From: Draconibacterium orientale
GTDB lineage: Bacteria > Bacteroidota > Bacteroidia > Bacteroidales > Prolixibacteraceae
Length of the DNA stretch: 39,802 nucleotides
Assembly: GCA_020726265.1 (NCBI GenBank)
Contig: DYSZ01000016.1
Coordinates: 1 to 39,802 of the forward strand
Reading direction: 5' to 3'
Within the stretch, counting starts at the first letter, position 1, and each line of letters starts with the position of its first letter. Made by a program: the position numbers and the translations under genes. Below the pieces are notes generated by a model, which saw nothing but the letters and a program-made list of their open reading frames with translations, made no database searches and was not told the origin of the DNA. This document shows positions 28,834-37,885 of the stretch, in pieces.

Positions 28834-30780
28834 TTATTCTCTGTAATTCTGAACCAAATGATTGGCATACACCACTGCGGCAACACTCCATGCCTGCGAA
28901 ATGGCTCCTTTTGCCTTGTGTGGTGGTGTGCCGTTGTACATCTCGGAAAGTGTACCGATACAATGCTCGGTTATATCGTCTTCAAAACCTGCGAGCAGGT
29001 TTTTCATTGCCTGAACTCCGCTTTTCCGGTAAATTTTCAGATACGCCTCAACATAAAACTGAATCAGCCAGGGCCAGACAGCGCCCTGATGCACTGCGAC
29101 TTCGCGTTCGGCAGGGTTACCTTCAACCGAACTTTTAAACCTGATATGTTCGGGTGCCAGCGTTCGTAAGCCGCGCTGTGTTAGTAAATCCTTTGTTATT
29201 ACATCGAGTACCGATTTTTGTTGGCCTGCTGATAACGGTGAGTGTTCCATGGCCAGCGCAATTACCATGTTTGGCCGCACCGACCAGTCGTCCCGGCCAT
29301 CTTTCACCACATCGGCCAAATGGTTGTGACCCGGGTTCCAGAAAGTTTTCACAAAAGCATCGCCCACTTTTTTTAATGTTGCTTTCCAGGTACCGGTAAA
29401 AGCATTGTCGCCGGCAGCCACAGAAAGTTCAACGGCAAATGCAATCGCATTGTACCAGAGTGCATTTATTTCCACAGGCATTCCATCGCGTTGAACCACC
29501 GGACAACCATCAACAACCGAATTCATCCAGGTAAGCGGAGTTCGTTCCAATTGGGCATATACCAAACCTTCACGGGTTGTTCCCACATATTTCAGTTCCG
29601 AACTCTTATAAGCCTGCAATATTTCGGTTATTGCATTACCATACTTTGCCCAGAATTCTTTGGGTTTGTCGTGTTTTTTGTAGTATTTGCTGAGCGCCCA
29701 GATAAACCACAGCGGCGCATCGGCTGATTGATAAACAGGTATTTTCCGGTTAATCTGATCGGGGAAAAATCCGTTCTTCAATTTTTTCAGATAAGTATCA
29801 ATAACTTCAGAAAAGGTTGCTGAATCGTTTAACGATAGACACAAACCCGGCAACGAAACAAAAGTGTGTCGGGTGATGCTGTCGTACCACGGAAAACCGG
29901 CAATAATATCAGTTCCGGCAGTTGTTCGCATCACAAACTGGCTGGCAGCATGGTCGAGCGATTCAAGAAACGAACTTCGCACCGGCCTGCTGTTTTTTTC
30001 TGTGGTGAATATCTTTCTCAGATCAGCAGGATTAACTTCTTCTGTACTTGCCGAAAACCAGATACTTTCACCCTTTTTCAACGTCACTTCAAAATAACCC
30101 GGAACAAACAAATCTTCAAGACATTCATAGCCCCGGTTTTTCTCTTTGATGTATTCAATATTATAGTACCAGTCGGGTACCGGAACAAACTCAGTCTTTC
30201 TGCTGAATTGCATAAACAGGTGGGGCAGGTTTTCGTATAACCGCATCGCAATTCCGTTGGAGACCTTGGTAAACCTTCGGTTTACAAACATATTTGCCTT
30301 GCTCAACTGGTGTATGTTCCGAAAAGCGAAAAAAGGTTTTAACCTGAGTTTTACCGGCAAAGTGCAATCTTCGAGTGTGTATTTTATGATTACCTGACGG
30401 GCATCGTCAACCAGCAGCATTTCTTTTGTTAATACGGCACCTCCCACCCGGTAAGTAATTTCGGGGATGCGGTTGAATTCCAATTGCTGCATGTATTTGT
30501 GGCCTTTGGGGACGAAAACCCCACCCTGATAACGGCGAACGGCGAGGTTAAACTGAGAACCATTTTCAAGAACCGTTTCGTCGAGCGACGACAATAACAC
30601 AAATTTATCGCTGCCCGGCTCTGCAACGGGGCAAACCAGTAGTCCATGGTATTTCCGGGTGTTGCACCCACACAACGTTGTACTCAGCCAGGCACCGGCT
30701 TTATTTGCCCGCAAAATCTCCTTGTTCAGCGAGTATTCAAGGTTTATCAGTTTTTCTTTGTCGAATTTCAGGTAACTCAT
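28834..30780 (-). CDS. Glycogen debranching enzyme (amylo-alpha-1,6-glucosidase-type, GH133)
   Basis: LSTTLCGCNTRKYHGLLVCPVAEPG, TDIIAGFPWYDSITRHTFVSLPGLCL, LTWMNSVVDGCPVVQRDGMPVEINALWYNAI, VAVHQGAVWPWLIQFYVEAYL. Confidence 0.93.
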   Translation of the reverse strand: MSYLKFDKEKLINLEYSLNKEILRANKAGAWLSTTLCGCNTRKYHGLLVCPVAEPGSDKFVLLSSLDETVLENGSQFNLAVRRYQGGVFVPKGHKYMQQLEFNRIPEITYRVGGAVLTKEMLLVDDARQVIIKYTLEDCTLPVKLRLKPFFAFRNIHQLSKANMFVNRRFTKVSNGIAMRLYENLPHLFMQFSRKTEFVPVPDWYYNIEYIKEKNRGYECLEDLFVPGYFEVTLKKGESIWFSASTEEVNPADLRKIFTTEKNSRPVRSSFLESLDHAASQFVMRTTAGTDIIAGFPWYDSITRHTFVSLPGLCLSLNDSATFSEVIDTYLKKLKNGFFPDQINRKIPVYQSADAPLWFIWALSKYYKKHDKPKEFWAKYGNAITEILQAYKSSELKYVGTTREGLVYAQLERTPLTWMNSVVDGCPVVQRDGMPVEINALWYNAIAFAVELSVAAGDNAFTGTWKATLKKVGDAFVKTFWNPGHNHLADVVKDGRDDWSVRPNMVIALAMEHSPLSAGQQKSVLDVITKDLLTQRGLRTLAPEHIRFKSSVEGNPAEREVAVHQGAVWPWLIQFYVEAYLKIYRKSGVQAMKNLLAGFEDDITEHCIGTLSEMYNGTPPHKAKGAISQAWSVAAVVYANHLVQNYRE

Positions 30781-30880
30781 CGCCTTTTAATTTTGATGAA
30801 ACAATAAGTTCAAACCCTGCCAAAAGCGTAACTTTCTCTCTCACAACTTCAATTTTGTTTCAGTAACTTCTTAATGACAG

Positions 30881-31873
30881 TTATTTCTCCAAGCCAAAAA
30901 AATACACCTTTTCCCCCGTAAAATCAATGTTTTTAAACTCTTTTTCCAACTTATTTATTTGCTCCTGCATTTGCAGTAAAAAACGGTTGTATTCAGGGGC
31001 ATTTTTATTGAAAGGCCTGTGATTGGCGGCCTGTACTATTTTTTGCACTCTTACCGATATCTGGCGGCTTTCGGCATCGATTAACGCATGTTCAAATTTC
31101 TCCCATATAAAATCGATGGTCACGTCTGAAATGTGTAACATATCGGGAGCATAAAACCTGTAATCGCGAAGCTCGTCCATCACAAGTTCGTAGGCCGGGA
31201 AATAAGAGCAGTTTTCGCCGTAACTGCGAATAATTTCATCGATTGCAAGATGCAGTGCGGCTTTGCTCCGTTGGTTTTCCACTGCGCCATCTTTCCAGTG
31301 CCGGATTGGGCTCACTGTAAAAATTATTTGAATTTCAGGATTGACAAACCTGATTTCATCGATTAGCTGACGAAATTCAGCAACAATTTCAGTAACATTT
31401 AAACGGCTTCTGAGAAATTCGTTATCCGGAATTTTATGACAGTTGGATACTATTTCCTGTGTTTTTATATACCTGTAAACCCATGCAGTTCCGAAGGTAA
31501 TAAACAGGAAATCTGCTGTTTTCAGAAACGTTGATGAAAATTCCAACCGCTCATTGATTTGCTGAAGTGCGGCATCAGCGTCTTCACCTGAGAACCTGCC
31601 GTGGTGCGAAAAGCTGTGCCAAAGCCCACCGTGATAAACCAAATCATTTTGCGAAAATTTCCTGCCGTTCAGCAAAATCTTCAGGCCATTGGCCACCGAT
31701 TCAGGATTGTACAAAATTCCAAAAGGGTTAATATCAACCGGGTATTTCAGGGCCGCCATCCGGCTGCCAATGTTTTCAGTAAAACAGGATCCCATAAACA
31801 TACTTTTATGTGCATAGCCCGTTTTGTACCTGAAATCCGGAATTTTTACCGCTGTTCGGAACTTTTGTTCCAT
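30881..31873 (-). CDS. GSCFA domain-containing protein
   Basis: MFMGSCFTENIGSRMAALKYPVDINPFGILYNPESVANGL, FITFGTAWVYR, VSPIRHWKDGAVENQRSKAALHLAIDEI, FPAYELVMDELRDYRFYAPDMLHISDVTIDFIWEKF. Confidence 0.93.
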   Translation of the reverse strand: MEQKFRTAVKIPDFRYKTGYAHKSMFMGSCFTENIGSRMAALKYPVDINPFGILYNPESVANGLKILLNGRKFSQNDLVYHGGLWHSFSHHGRFSGEDADAALQQINERLEFSSTFLKTADFLFITFGTAWVYRYIKTQEIVSNCHKIPDNEFLRSRLNVTEIVAEFRQLIDEIRFVNPEIQIIFTVSPIRHWKDGAVENQRSKAALHLAIDEIIRSYGENCSYFPAYELVMDELRDYRFYAPDMLHISDVTIDFIWEKFEHALIDAESRQISVRVQKIVQAANHRPFNKNAPEYNRFLLQMQEQINKLEKEFKNIDFTGEKVYFFGLEK

Positions 31874-31875
31874 AT

Positions 31876-33894
31876 TTATTTCACTTTCTGAATGTCAACT
31901 TTTTTCAAAACCAAAGCTGTACGGGCTGGCAAATAGAGTTTCAGGTATTGCTGACCGGTTAAATCGCTACCGGGCAGCGTGTAGTAACTGATATCTGTAT
32001 CAATCCGGTCGTGCCCTCCAAAATTGCCCGAATCTGTAGTTAAAACAACTTTGTATTTTCCTTTTCCCAACGGAATCCCGTAATCGGTAAACGATTGCGT
32101 AGGATTAAAATTAAAAACAAACAAAAACAATCCGCGATGAAACGCAAGCACATTATCGGGTTTGTTCTCAAAAACAAAATCGACCGATGGAATTGTCAGT
32201 AGCTTATTTTCTTTTATCATCCGAATCATCTCCCTGTCGAAATCATACAACCAGTGAAATTTCAGCTCCGGATTTTCGGCAATGCTCCAGATGCGGCGGC
32301 AGTGTTTGTACGACCAGCCGTTTCCAACGCGCGGAAAGTCAATCCATTCGGGGTGGCCAAATTCGTTACCCATAAAATTGAGGTAAGCGCCACCGGCGGC
32401 TCCGGCAGTAGCCAACCGAATCATTTTGTGCAGCGCAATGCCGCGGTCAACTATCAGGTTGGGCTGGTCTTTACGCATGCTGTAATACATTTCTTTATCG
32501 ATGAGCCGGAAAATGATGGTTTTGTCGCCAACAAGCGCCTGGTCGTGCGATTCAGCATAACTCACCACTTTTTCGTCAAGCCGTTTCGAGGTAAGCTGGT
32601 AAAAAATCTCACCCACATTCCACTCGTTATCCGATTTTTCCTTAATCAGTTTAATCCAGAAATCGGGAACACCCATTGCCATGCGGAAGTCGAATCCAAG
32701 GCCACCATCTTCAACCGAAACGGCAAGTCCGGGCATTCCGCTCATGTCTTCGGCAATGGAGAGCGCCATCGGGTTAATTTGTTTGATGAGTTTATTGGCC
32801 AGTCGCAAATAGCTGACCGCTTCGCCATCCACATTTCCATCAAAATAATCGTCGTAACGGGTAAAAGCTTTGCCCAAACCGTGGTCGAAATACAACATGC
32901 TGGTGATTCCATCAAACCGGAACCCGTCGAAACGAAACTCTTCGAGCCAGTATTTTATGTTTGAAAGCAGAAAGTGCAACACTTCGTTTTTGCCATAATT
33001 AAAACAGTACGAATCCCACGCCGGGTGCTCGCCACGTCCTCCATCGTAAAAAAACTGAAAGCGTGTGCCATCGTATTTTCCCAAACCTTCGATCTCGTTT
33101 TTAACAGCATGAGAATGAACCAAATCCATGATAACCGCTATTCCCATTTCGTGGGCGGCATCAATCAGTTGTTTCAGTTCATCAGAAGTTCCGAAACGTG
33201 ACGACGGGGCGAAAAAGCTGGAAACATGATAACCAAAACTGCCGTAATACGGATGCTCGGGAATGGCCATTAACTGAATTGTATTGTAACCGTTTGTTTT
33301 TATGCGGGGAAGCATTTTCTCCCGAAATTCATTGTAAGTATGAACCTTTTCTTCCTCACCCGCCATACCAATATGCGCTTCATATATTAACGGAGGTTCA
33401 TTGTTCCTCTGAAAACCGGTATTTCTCCATTGATAAGGATTTTCGGGCGTCCAAACCTGCGCATTAAAAATATGAGTAACCGAATCCTGTACCACACGGG
33501 TTGCCCACGCCGGAATACGTTTGGCAAAATCGATAGCCCAGTGTACCGAAAGTGCGTATAAATCATTGTGATGAAGCGCATCGTGCGGCAGTTTCAATTC
33601 CCAAACCCCATTTTCGAGGCGAATAAATTCATAGGGCTGTTTCTCCTGCCAGTCGTTAAAGTTTCCTATCAGAAAAATAAAAGTGGCATTTGGCAGCCAT
33701 TCGCGGATTACCCAGCCGTCATCGGTTTTGTGCAATCCGAAGTACAAATGGCCTGTGGCAAATTCATACAACGGTTTGCCGCCGGTGAGTTCATTTTCTT
33801 TCTTGTCGGCTGCATCAATCCTGTTAAGAATCACATCTGCAAATGGTTCGAGCCAGGTATCGTTCTGAAGTAGTACTGGTATATTGCTTTTCAT
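31876..33894 (-). CDS. glgB: 1,4-alpha-glucan branching enzyme (GH13, CBM48)
   Basis: IREWLPNATFIFLIGNFNDWQ, VIMDLVHSHAVKNEIEG, FRFDGFRFDGITSMLYFDHG, SIAEDMSGMPGLA, SYAESHDQALVGDKT, YLNFMGNEFGHPEWIDFPR. Confidence 0.92.
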   Translation of the reverse strand: MKSNIPVLLQNDTWLEPFADVILNRIDAADKKENELTGGKPLYEFATGHLYFGLHKTDDGWVIREWLPNATFIFLIGNFNDWQEKQPYEFIRLENGVWELKLPHDALHHNDLYALSVHWAIDFAKRIPAWATRVVQDSVTHIFNAQVWTPENPYQWRNTGFQRNNEPPLIYEAHIGMAGEEEKVHTYNEFREKMLPRIKTNGYNTIQLMAIPEHPYYGSFGYHVSSFFAPSSRFGTSDELKQLIDAAHEMGIAVIMDLVHSHAVKNEIEGLGKYDGTRFQFFYDGGRGEHPAWDSYCFNYGKNEVLHFLLSNIKYWLEEFRFDGFRFDGITSMLYFDHGLGKAFTRYDDYFDGNVDGEAVSYLRLANKLIKQINPMALSIAEDMSGMPGLAVSVEDGGLGFDFRMAMGVPDFWIKLIKEKSDNEWNVGEIFYQLTSKRLDEKVVSYAESHDQALVGDKTIIFRLIDKEMYYSMRKDQPNLIVDRGIALHKMIRLATAGAAGGAYLNFMGNEFGHPEWIDFPRVGNGWSYKHCRRIWSIAENPELKFHWLYDFDREMIRMIKENKLLTIPSVDFVFENKPDNVLAFHRGLFLFVFNFNPTQSFTDYGIPLGKGKYKVVLTTDSGNFGGHDRIDTDISYYTLPGSDLTGQQYLKLYLPARTALVLKKVDIQKVK

Positions 33895-34015
33895 TTTTTA
33901 ACATTTTAAGATATAAAAACAGGTTTTTAACCCACCTGTGAATTTAAGAAAAAGGGCGGATTAATTGCACCAATGATGAAAAGAGGCAGTAAAAAGGACA
34001 TTAAAAAATAAAGTA

Positions 34016-35011
34016 TCAGTAGATTAGCTCAATGTTATCGACCCAGAAAACTGATTCGGTTGAGCCGGTATATTTCATTCCTTCGTAGCTCGATGTAAAA
34101 TACATTATCATGTGAGTGGGGGTTTCGCCCGGTTTGCCCCAGCCTGTTTCCACCAGCGATACCATATCACCTTTCGAGTTTTTTACATATACTTTCCCCA
34201 CCGAGGGTATCAATCCCATGGTTTTCTGGTCGTATTGCGGAAGTTTTGTAACATCGCCATAATAAACCGGATAGGTAGCTTCAGTAACCCACTGGTTAAC
34301 CGAACCTGTAAAAAACAGGCGGTTTCCTCCGATACGGGTTGCAAAAACATTTCCATCCTTGTCTTCCCAACGTTTCTGCAGCAGGATGGCAAAATCAGCA
34401 CGGTCTTCACCAGCAATCGGTTTTACATTGGTTGTAGCCACTACCCTGCTTTTCCCGACATGGTATTTATAATCGAATTTCACGGCTTTGGGCATCCCTG
34501 AAAAAGGAATACCCTGACTTGCATTTTTTTCAGGGTCTTTCATGCCTTTCACCGGTTCGGCTGTTTCGCCCAAAAACAGGGTGCCTGCAAGCAAAACATC
34601 AACTTTAAACCCGGCAATGTTGTCTTTTCTGATTTTTGTTTCGAGCCTTGCACAATATCCATCTCCCCTTTTCTCAGGAATTACGCGGGTGTTTCCCACA
34701 TCGAGCACCATTTTGGCATAAATATTTGTGGTTGCCCATGGCGCCGAATTATCTTTTAGTTTCATGTCGGTAAAGTCAGCTGTTGAACTTACTTTTCCTA
34801 CTCCGTACAATTCGATTACATTGCCCGAAAGCAGCGACGATTCCTTTAATTTACGCGAATACCAGTTGTCGAGCGACGAATATTTAAGCTGCCCGTCGCC
34901 ATCGATATAATTTACCGGCGGCTTTTGTGCATATATATGGCCAACAAAAATCATTAAAATCAATAAAGTCAGTGCAATTATTTGAAATTTTAAACGTCGG
35001 GAAGAATTCAT
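34016..35011 (-). CDS. Secreted PCMD-like (putative carbohydrate metabolism domain) protein
   Basis: Signal peptide MNSSRRLKFQIIALTLLILMIFVGHIYAQ; body YIDGDGQLKYSSLDNWYSRKLKESSLLSGNVIELYGVGK... ending GMKYTGSTESVFWVDNIELIY resembles PCMD proteins. Divergent enough that the family call is tentative. Confidence 0.6.
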   Translation of the reverse strand: MNSSRRLKFQIIALTLLILMIFVGHIYAQKPPVNYIDGDGQLKYSSLDNWYSRKLKESSLLSGNVIELYGVGKVSSTADFTDMKLKDNSAPWATTNIYAKMVLDVGNTRVIPEKRGDGYCARLETKIRKDNIAGFKVDVLLAGTLFLGETAEPVKGMKDPEKNASQGIPFSGMPKAVKFDYKYHVGKSRVVATTNVKPIAGEDRADFAILLQKRWEDKDGNVFATRIGGNRLFFTGSVNQWVTEATYPVYYGDVTKLPQYDQKTMGLIPSVGKVYVKNSKGDMVSLVETGWGKPGETPTHMIMYFTSSYEGMKYTGSTESVFWVDNIELIY

Positions 35012-35185
35012 AAAACTATCTTTCTTATTGAGAATCATGTTGTTTTTCAGGCTGCAAATTTAGTTGAATATTCTTTTATTGAAAATGTAAGAAAAAGTTG
35101 ATTTCAATACACAAACAAGTGCCGCCAAACTGTATATCAAAAACCCTGAAGGTTCTGAGTTAAAGTTTAAAATGCAAAAACTATT

Positions 35186-35193
35186 TATCTTCG
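35186..35193 (+). promoter_or_regulatory. Putative -7 element (TATCTTCG) for the PLP enzyme gene
   Basis: Near match to TAnnTTTG, 33 nt upstream of the ATG at 35226; lies inside the ORF-track N-terminal extension and so argues against the upstream start. Confidence 0.35.
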
Positions 35194-35225
35194 CTTGTGT
35201 TATTTTGAAATTCAAAAATCAGAAC

Positions 35226-36458
35226 ATGAAAAAAACTGGATTTACAACCACTGCACTCAATGTTGGTTTTGCAAAACCAGACCCGCACAACAGTTTGCAA
35301 ATGCCGCTTTATGAAACTGTGGCGTTTGAATTTGATTCGACAGAAAAAATGGAAGCCAATTTTAAAGGCGAATATATTGCCCATGTTTACTCAAGAACCT
35401 CGAATCCGACGGTTGAATATTTCGAATTAAAACTGAAAGCGCTTACCGGAAGTCATGCAGTTTTGGCGGTGAGTTCGGGAATGGCAGCCATCGCCGATTC
35501 AATTTTAGCAGTTACCAAATCGGGCGAAAATATTATTTCGGGAAGTCGGTTATTCGGTCATACTTACGCGCTTTTTCAGGATACTTTGGCTGATTTGGGA
35601 ATCGAAACACGCTTTTCAGAATTAACAGATGCTGCCGAAATTGAAAATCTGATTGATACAAAAACACGTGCCATCTATTTCGAAACAGTAACCAATCCTC
35701 AACTCGATATTGCCGATATTGAAATGCTGACCGGTGTTGCAAAAAAACACAACCTCATTCTGATTGCCGACTCAACCATGACTCCACCCAATGTTTTTAA
35801 TGCAGGTAGTTTTGGCGTGAATATCGAAGTTGTTTCGACTACAAAATATATTTCGGGTGGTGCCACGTCGTTTGGCGGAGCCATTATCGACCATGGAAAT
35901 TACGACTGGAAACTGAATCCCAACTTTTCAAAATACACCGAAAAATTCGGGAAAAACGCACTGATTGCCAAATTGCGGAAAAACATTTACCGCAACACGG
36001 GCGGAAGCATGACTCCGCAAACCGCAAAAATGATGATTCAGGGACTGGATATTCTGGAACTTCGGGTTGAAAAGTGTTACAAAAACTGCTTGCAACTGGG
36101 CGCATTTTTCGAATCGAACCCAAAAATAAAAAGGGTTGATTATCCCGGATTAAAAGCCGATTTTAGGTTTCAGCTTACTGAAAAATATTTCAATGGAATT
36201 CCGGGAACCATTATGACTTTCGACCTTGAATCAAAAGAAGCCTGTTTCGCGTTTATGAACCGGTTACAGATTATTCGCCGGGCTACCAACCTGAACGACA
36301 ATAAAACATTGATAATACACCCGTATTCAACTATTTATGCCGAGTTTAGCGAAAACGAAAGAAAAACTGCCGGCATCCGCGATACCATGATGCGCCTTTC
36401 TGTGGGCATTGAGAACGTGGAGGATTTGATTGCGGATATTGAAAGGGCAATTGAATAA
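35226..36458 (+). CDS. Cys/Met metabolism PLP-dependent enzyme (O-acetylhomoserine sulfhydrylase / methionine gamma-lyase family)
   Basis: MKKTGFTTTALNVGF, YIAHVYSRTSNPTVEYFELKLKALTGSHAVLAVSSGMAAIADSI, STTKYISGGATSFGGAI (PLP Lys), MMRLSVGIENVEDLIADIERAIE. Confidence 0.92.
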   Translation: MKKTGFTTTALNVGFAKPDPHNSLQMPLYETVAFEFDSTEKMEANFKGEYIAHVYSRTSNPTVEYFELKLKALTGSHAVLAVSSGMAAIADSILAVTKSGENIISGSRLFGHTYALFQDTLADLGIETRFSELTDAAEIENLIDTKTRAIYFETVTNPQLDIADIEMLTGVAKKHNLILIADSTMTPPNVFNAGSFGVNIEVVSTTKYISGGATSFGGAIIDHGNYDWKLNPNFSKYTEKFGKNALIAKLRKNIYRNTGGSMTPQTAKMMIQGLDILELRVEKCYKNCLQLGAFFESNPKIKRVDYPGLKADFRFQLTEKYFNGIPGTIMTFDLESKEACFAFMNRLQIIRRATNLNDNKTLIIHPYSTIYAEFSENERKTAGIRDTMMRLSVGIENVEDLIADIERAIE

Positions 36459-36467
36459 ACCGGGTTA

Positions 36468-37634
36468 CTAAAATTGTCTTATTAATTCAGATAAATTTTT
36501 GTAATTGACCAATTTGTGTTCAAGATAATTCATTTCGTTTTTGCCGGCATAACAAAGAATTGAATTTTTTGTTTTTTCGGGGAACAACAGTCTGAAATAA
36601 TTTAATCCTTTGACAAGACTTTTATTAAACGTTTCAGATGATTTTATTTCAATCACATCGTACGAAATAACATTGTCAAGAAGCAAATCAACTTCATTTT
36701 GATTGCTGTCACGATAAAAAAAGAAGTTATCCATTAAACTCCTGTTGTTCTGCGATTTTATGACCTCTGCAACAACTAGGTTTTCAAACAAAGCACCACG
36801 TAAAGGATGAAAATCAAGATGGTCAGGATTCTGAATCCTTAGCAGGGTTGATGCCAGACCAGTGTCAAAGAAATATATTTTGTATGATTTGGTTAATCTT
36901 TTATTAATATTTGTGTGAAATGGTTGAAGTTTAAAAATGACAAACGAAGTCTCCAAAATTGAAATCCATGAATTGATTGTATGAACTGAGACTCCAATTT
37001 CATTCGCCAAATGACTGGCTATGAATATTTGACCAGTTCTGCCTGCACATAATCTTAAAAAAGTCCTGAATTTATCAAGTTCTTTAATGTTAATTAGCTG
37101 TCGTAAATCACGTTCAATGTAGGTCTCAATATAGTCAGCATAAACTTTCGCAGGTAACAGGTTCATATCCCAAACCCGTGGATAAAATCCTTTGCAGATT
37201 GATTGGTTAATATTTGTTTCATTTAAATTTCCAAGCTCTTTAAAACTGAATGGAAAAAGTTTATAAAGAGCTGTTCTCCCTGCCAGTGACTGTGTGATAC
37301 TACTTAATAAGTTAAACTGTTGACTACCAGTAAGAATGAATTGCCCGGGGATGCTTTGTTCATCCACAATTTCTTGTATGTATGACAAAAGTTGTGGAAC
37401 ACGTTGAATTTCGTCCAGAATTACTCCGGTTTTATTGCTTTCTAAAAAATTTCGCGGGTCTGCAGTGGCAAGCTCATAATTGTCGGGATTCTCGAGTGAA
37501 ATATATATTTTTTGAGGAAATAATTTTTTTAACATGGTTGTTTTACCCGATTGCCGTGGACCAGAAACCGTGACAACCGGAAAATTTGCAGCGCCCTGCA
37601 ACACTTCGTTTTCTATTTCTCTATGAAGATACAT
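36468..37634 (-). CDS. AAA-family ATPase with DUF4143 domain
   Basis: Walker A VSGPRQSGKTTMLKKLFP, Walker B GVILDEIQRVPQLLSYIQEIVD, ILTGSQQFNLLSSITQSLAGRTALYKLFPFSFKEL, C-terminal DUF4143/PD-(D/E)XK-like FYRDSNQNEVDLLLDNVISYDVIEIKSSETFN. Confidence 0.93.
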   Translation of the reverse strand: MYLHREIENEVLQGAANFPVVTVSGPRQSGKTTMLKKLFPQKIYISLENPDNYELATADPRNFLESNKTGVILDEIQRVPQLLSYIQEIVDEQSIPGQFILTGSQQFNLLSSITQSLAGRTALYKLFPFSFKELGNLNETNINQSICKGFYPRVWDMNLLPAKVYADYIETYIERDLRQLINIKELDKFRTFLRLCAGRTGQIFIASHLANEIGVSVHTINSWISILETSFVIFKLQPFHTNINKRLTKSYKIYFFDTGLASTLLRIQNPDHLDFHPLRGALFENLVVAEVIKSQNNRSLMDNFFFYRDSNQNEVDLLLDNVISYDVIEIKSSETFNKSLVKGLNYFRLLFPEKTKNSILCYAGKNEMNYLEHKLVNYKNLSELIRQF

Positions 37635-37693
37635 TTTATGTAATTATGAAGTCAGATTACAAGATTACATCAAAAACAGAAATAAAAGCAGAC

Positions 37694-37738
37694 AAATCTA
37701 TGTAAATTTGAAGTTGAACTTCAAATTTACATAGATTT
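37694..37738. repeat. Perfect inverted repeat, 22-bp arms, 1-nt spacer
   Basis: aaatctatgtaaatttgaagtt g aacttcaaatttacatagattt, checked base by base. Confidence 0.95.
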
Positions 37739-37885
37739 CAACAAACCAATCTGCTTCAAAACTCTCAAGCAATGGCAGTTTTCATTCAAAACTTCTTTAT
37801 AATTATTGCCTTCTACAAACATAAAGCTAACATTTATATAACAGTCGGCTAAATTGAAGACATTGAAAAGGCACTGGAAAATAAA

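Noticed and set aside
32254-32964. 236-aa plus-strand ORF
   Set aside because: Antisense to the GH13 branching enzyme; no recognisable domain.
35172-35225. N-terminal extension of the PLP enzyme
   Set aside because: Contains a -7-like promoter element and hydrophobic residues not typical of the family; ATG at 35226 fits family starts.
35039-35225. Possible SAM or other riboswitch upstream of the PLP enzyme
   Set aside because: No recognisable conserved riboswitch core or helices could be traced by eye.
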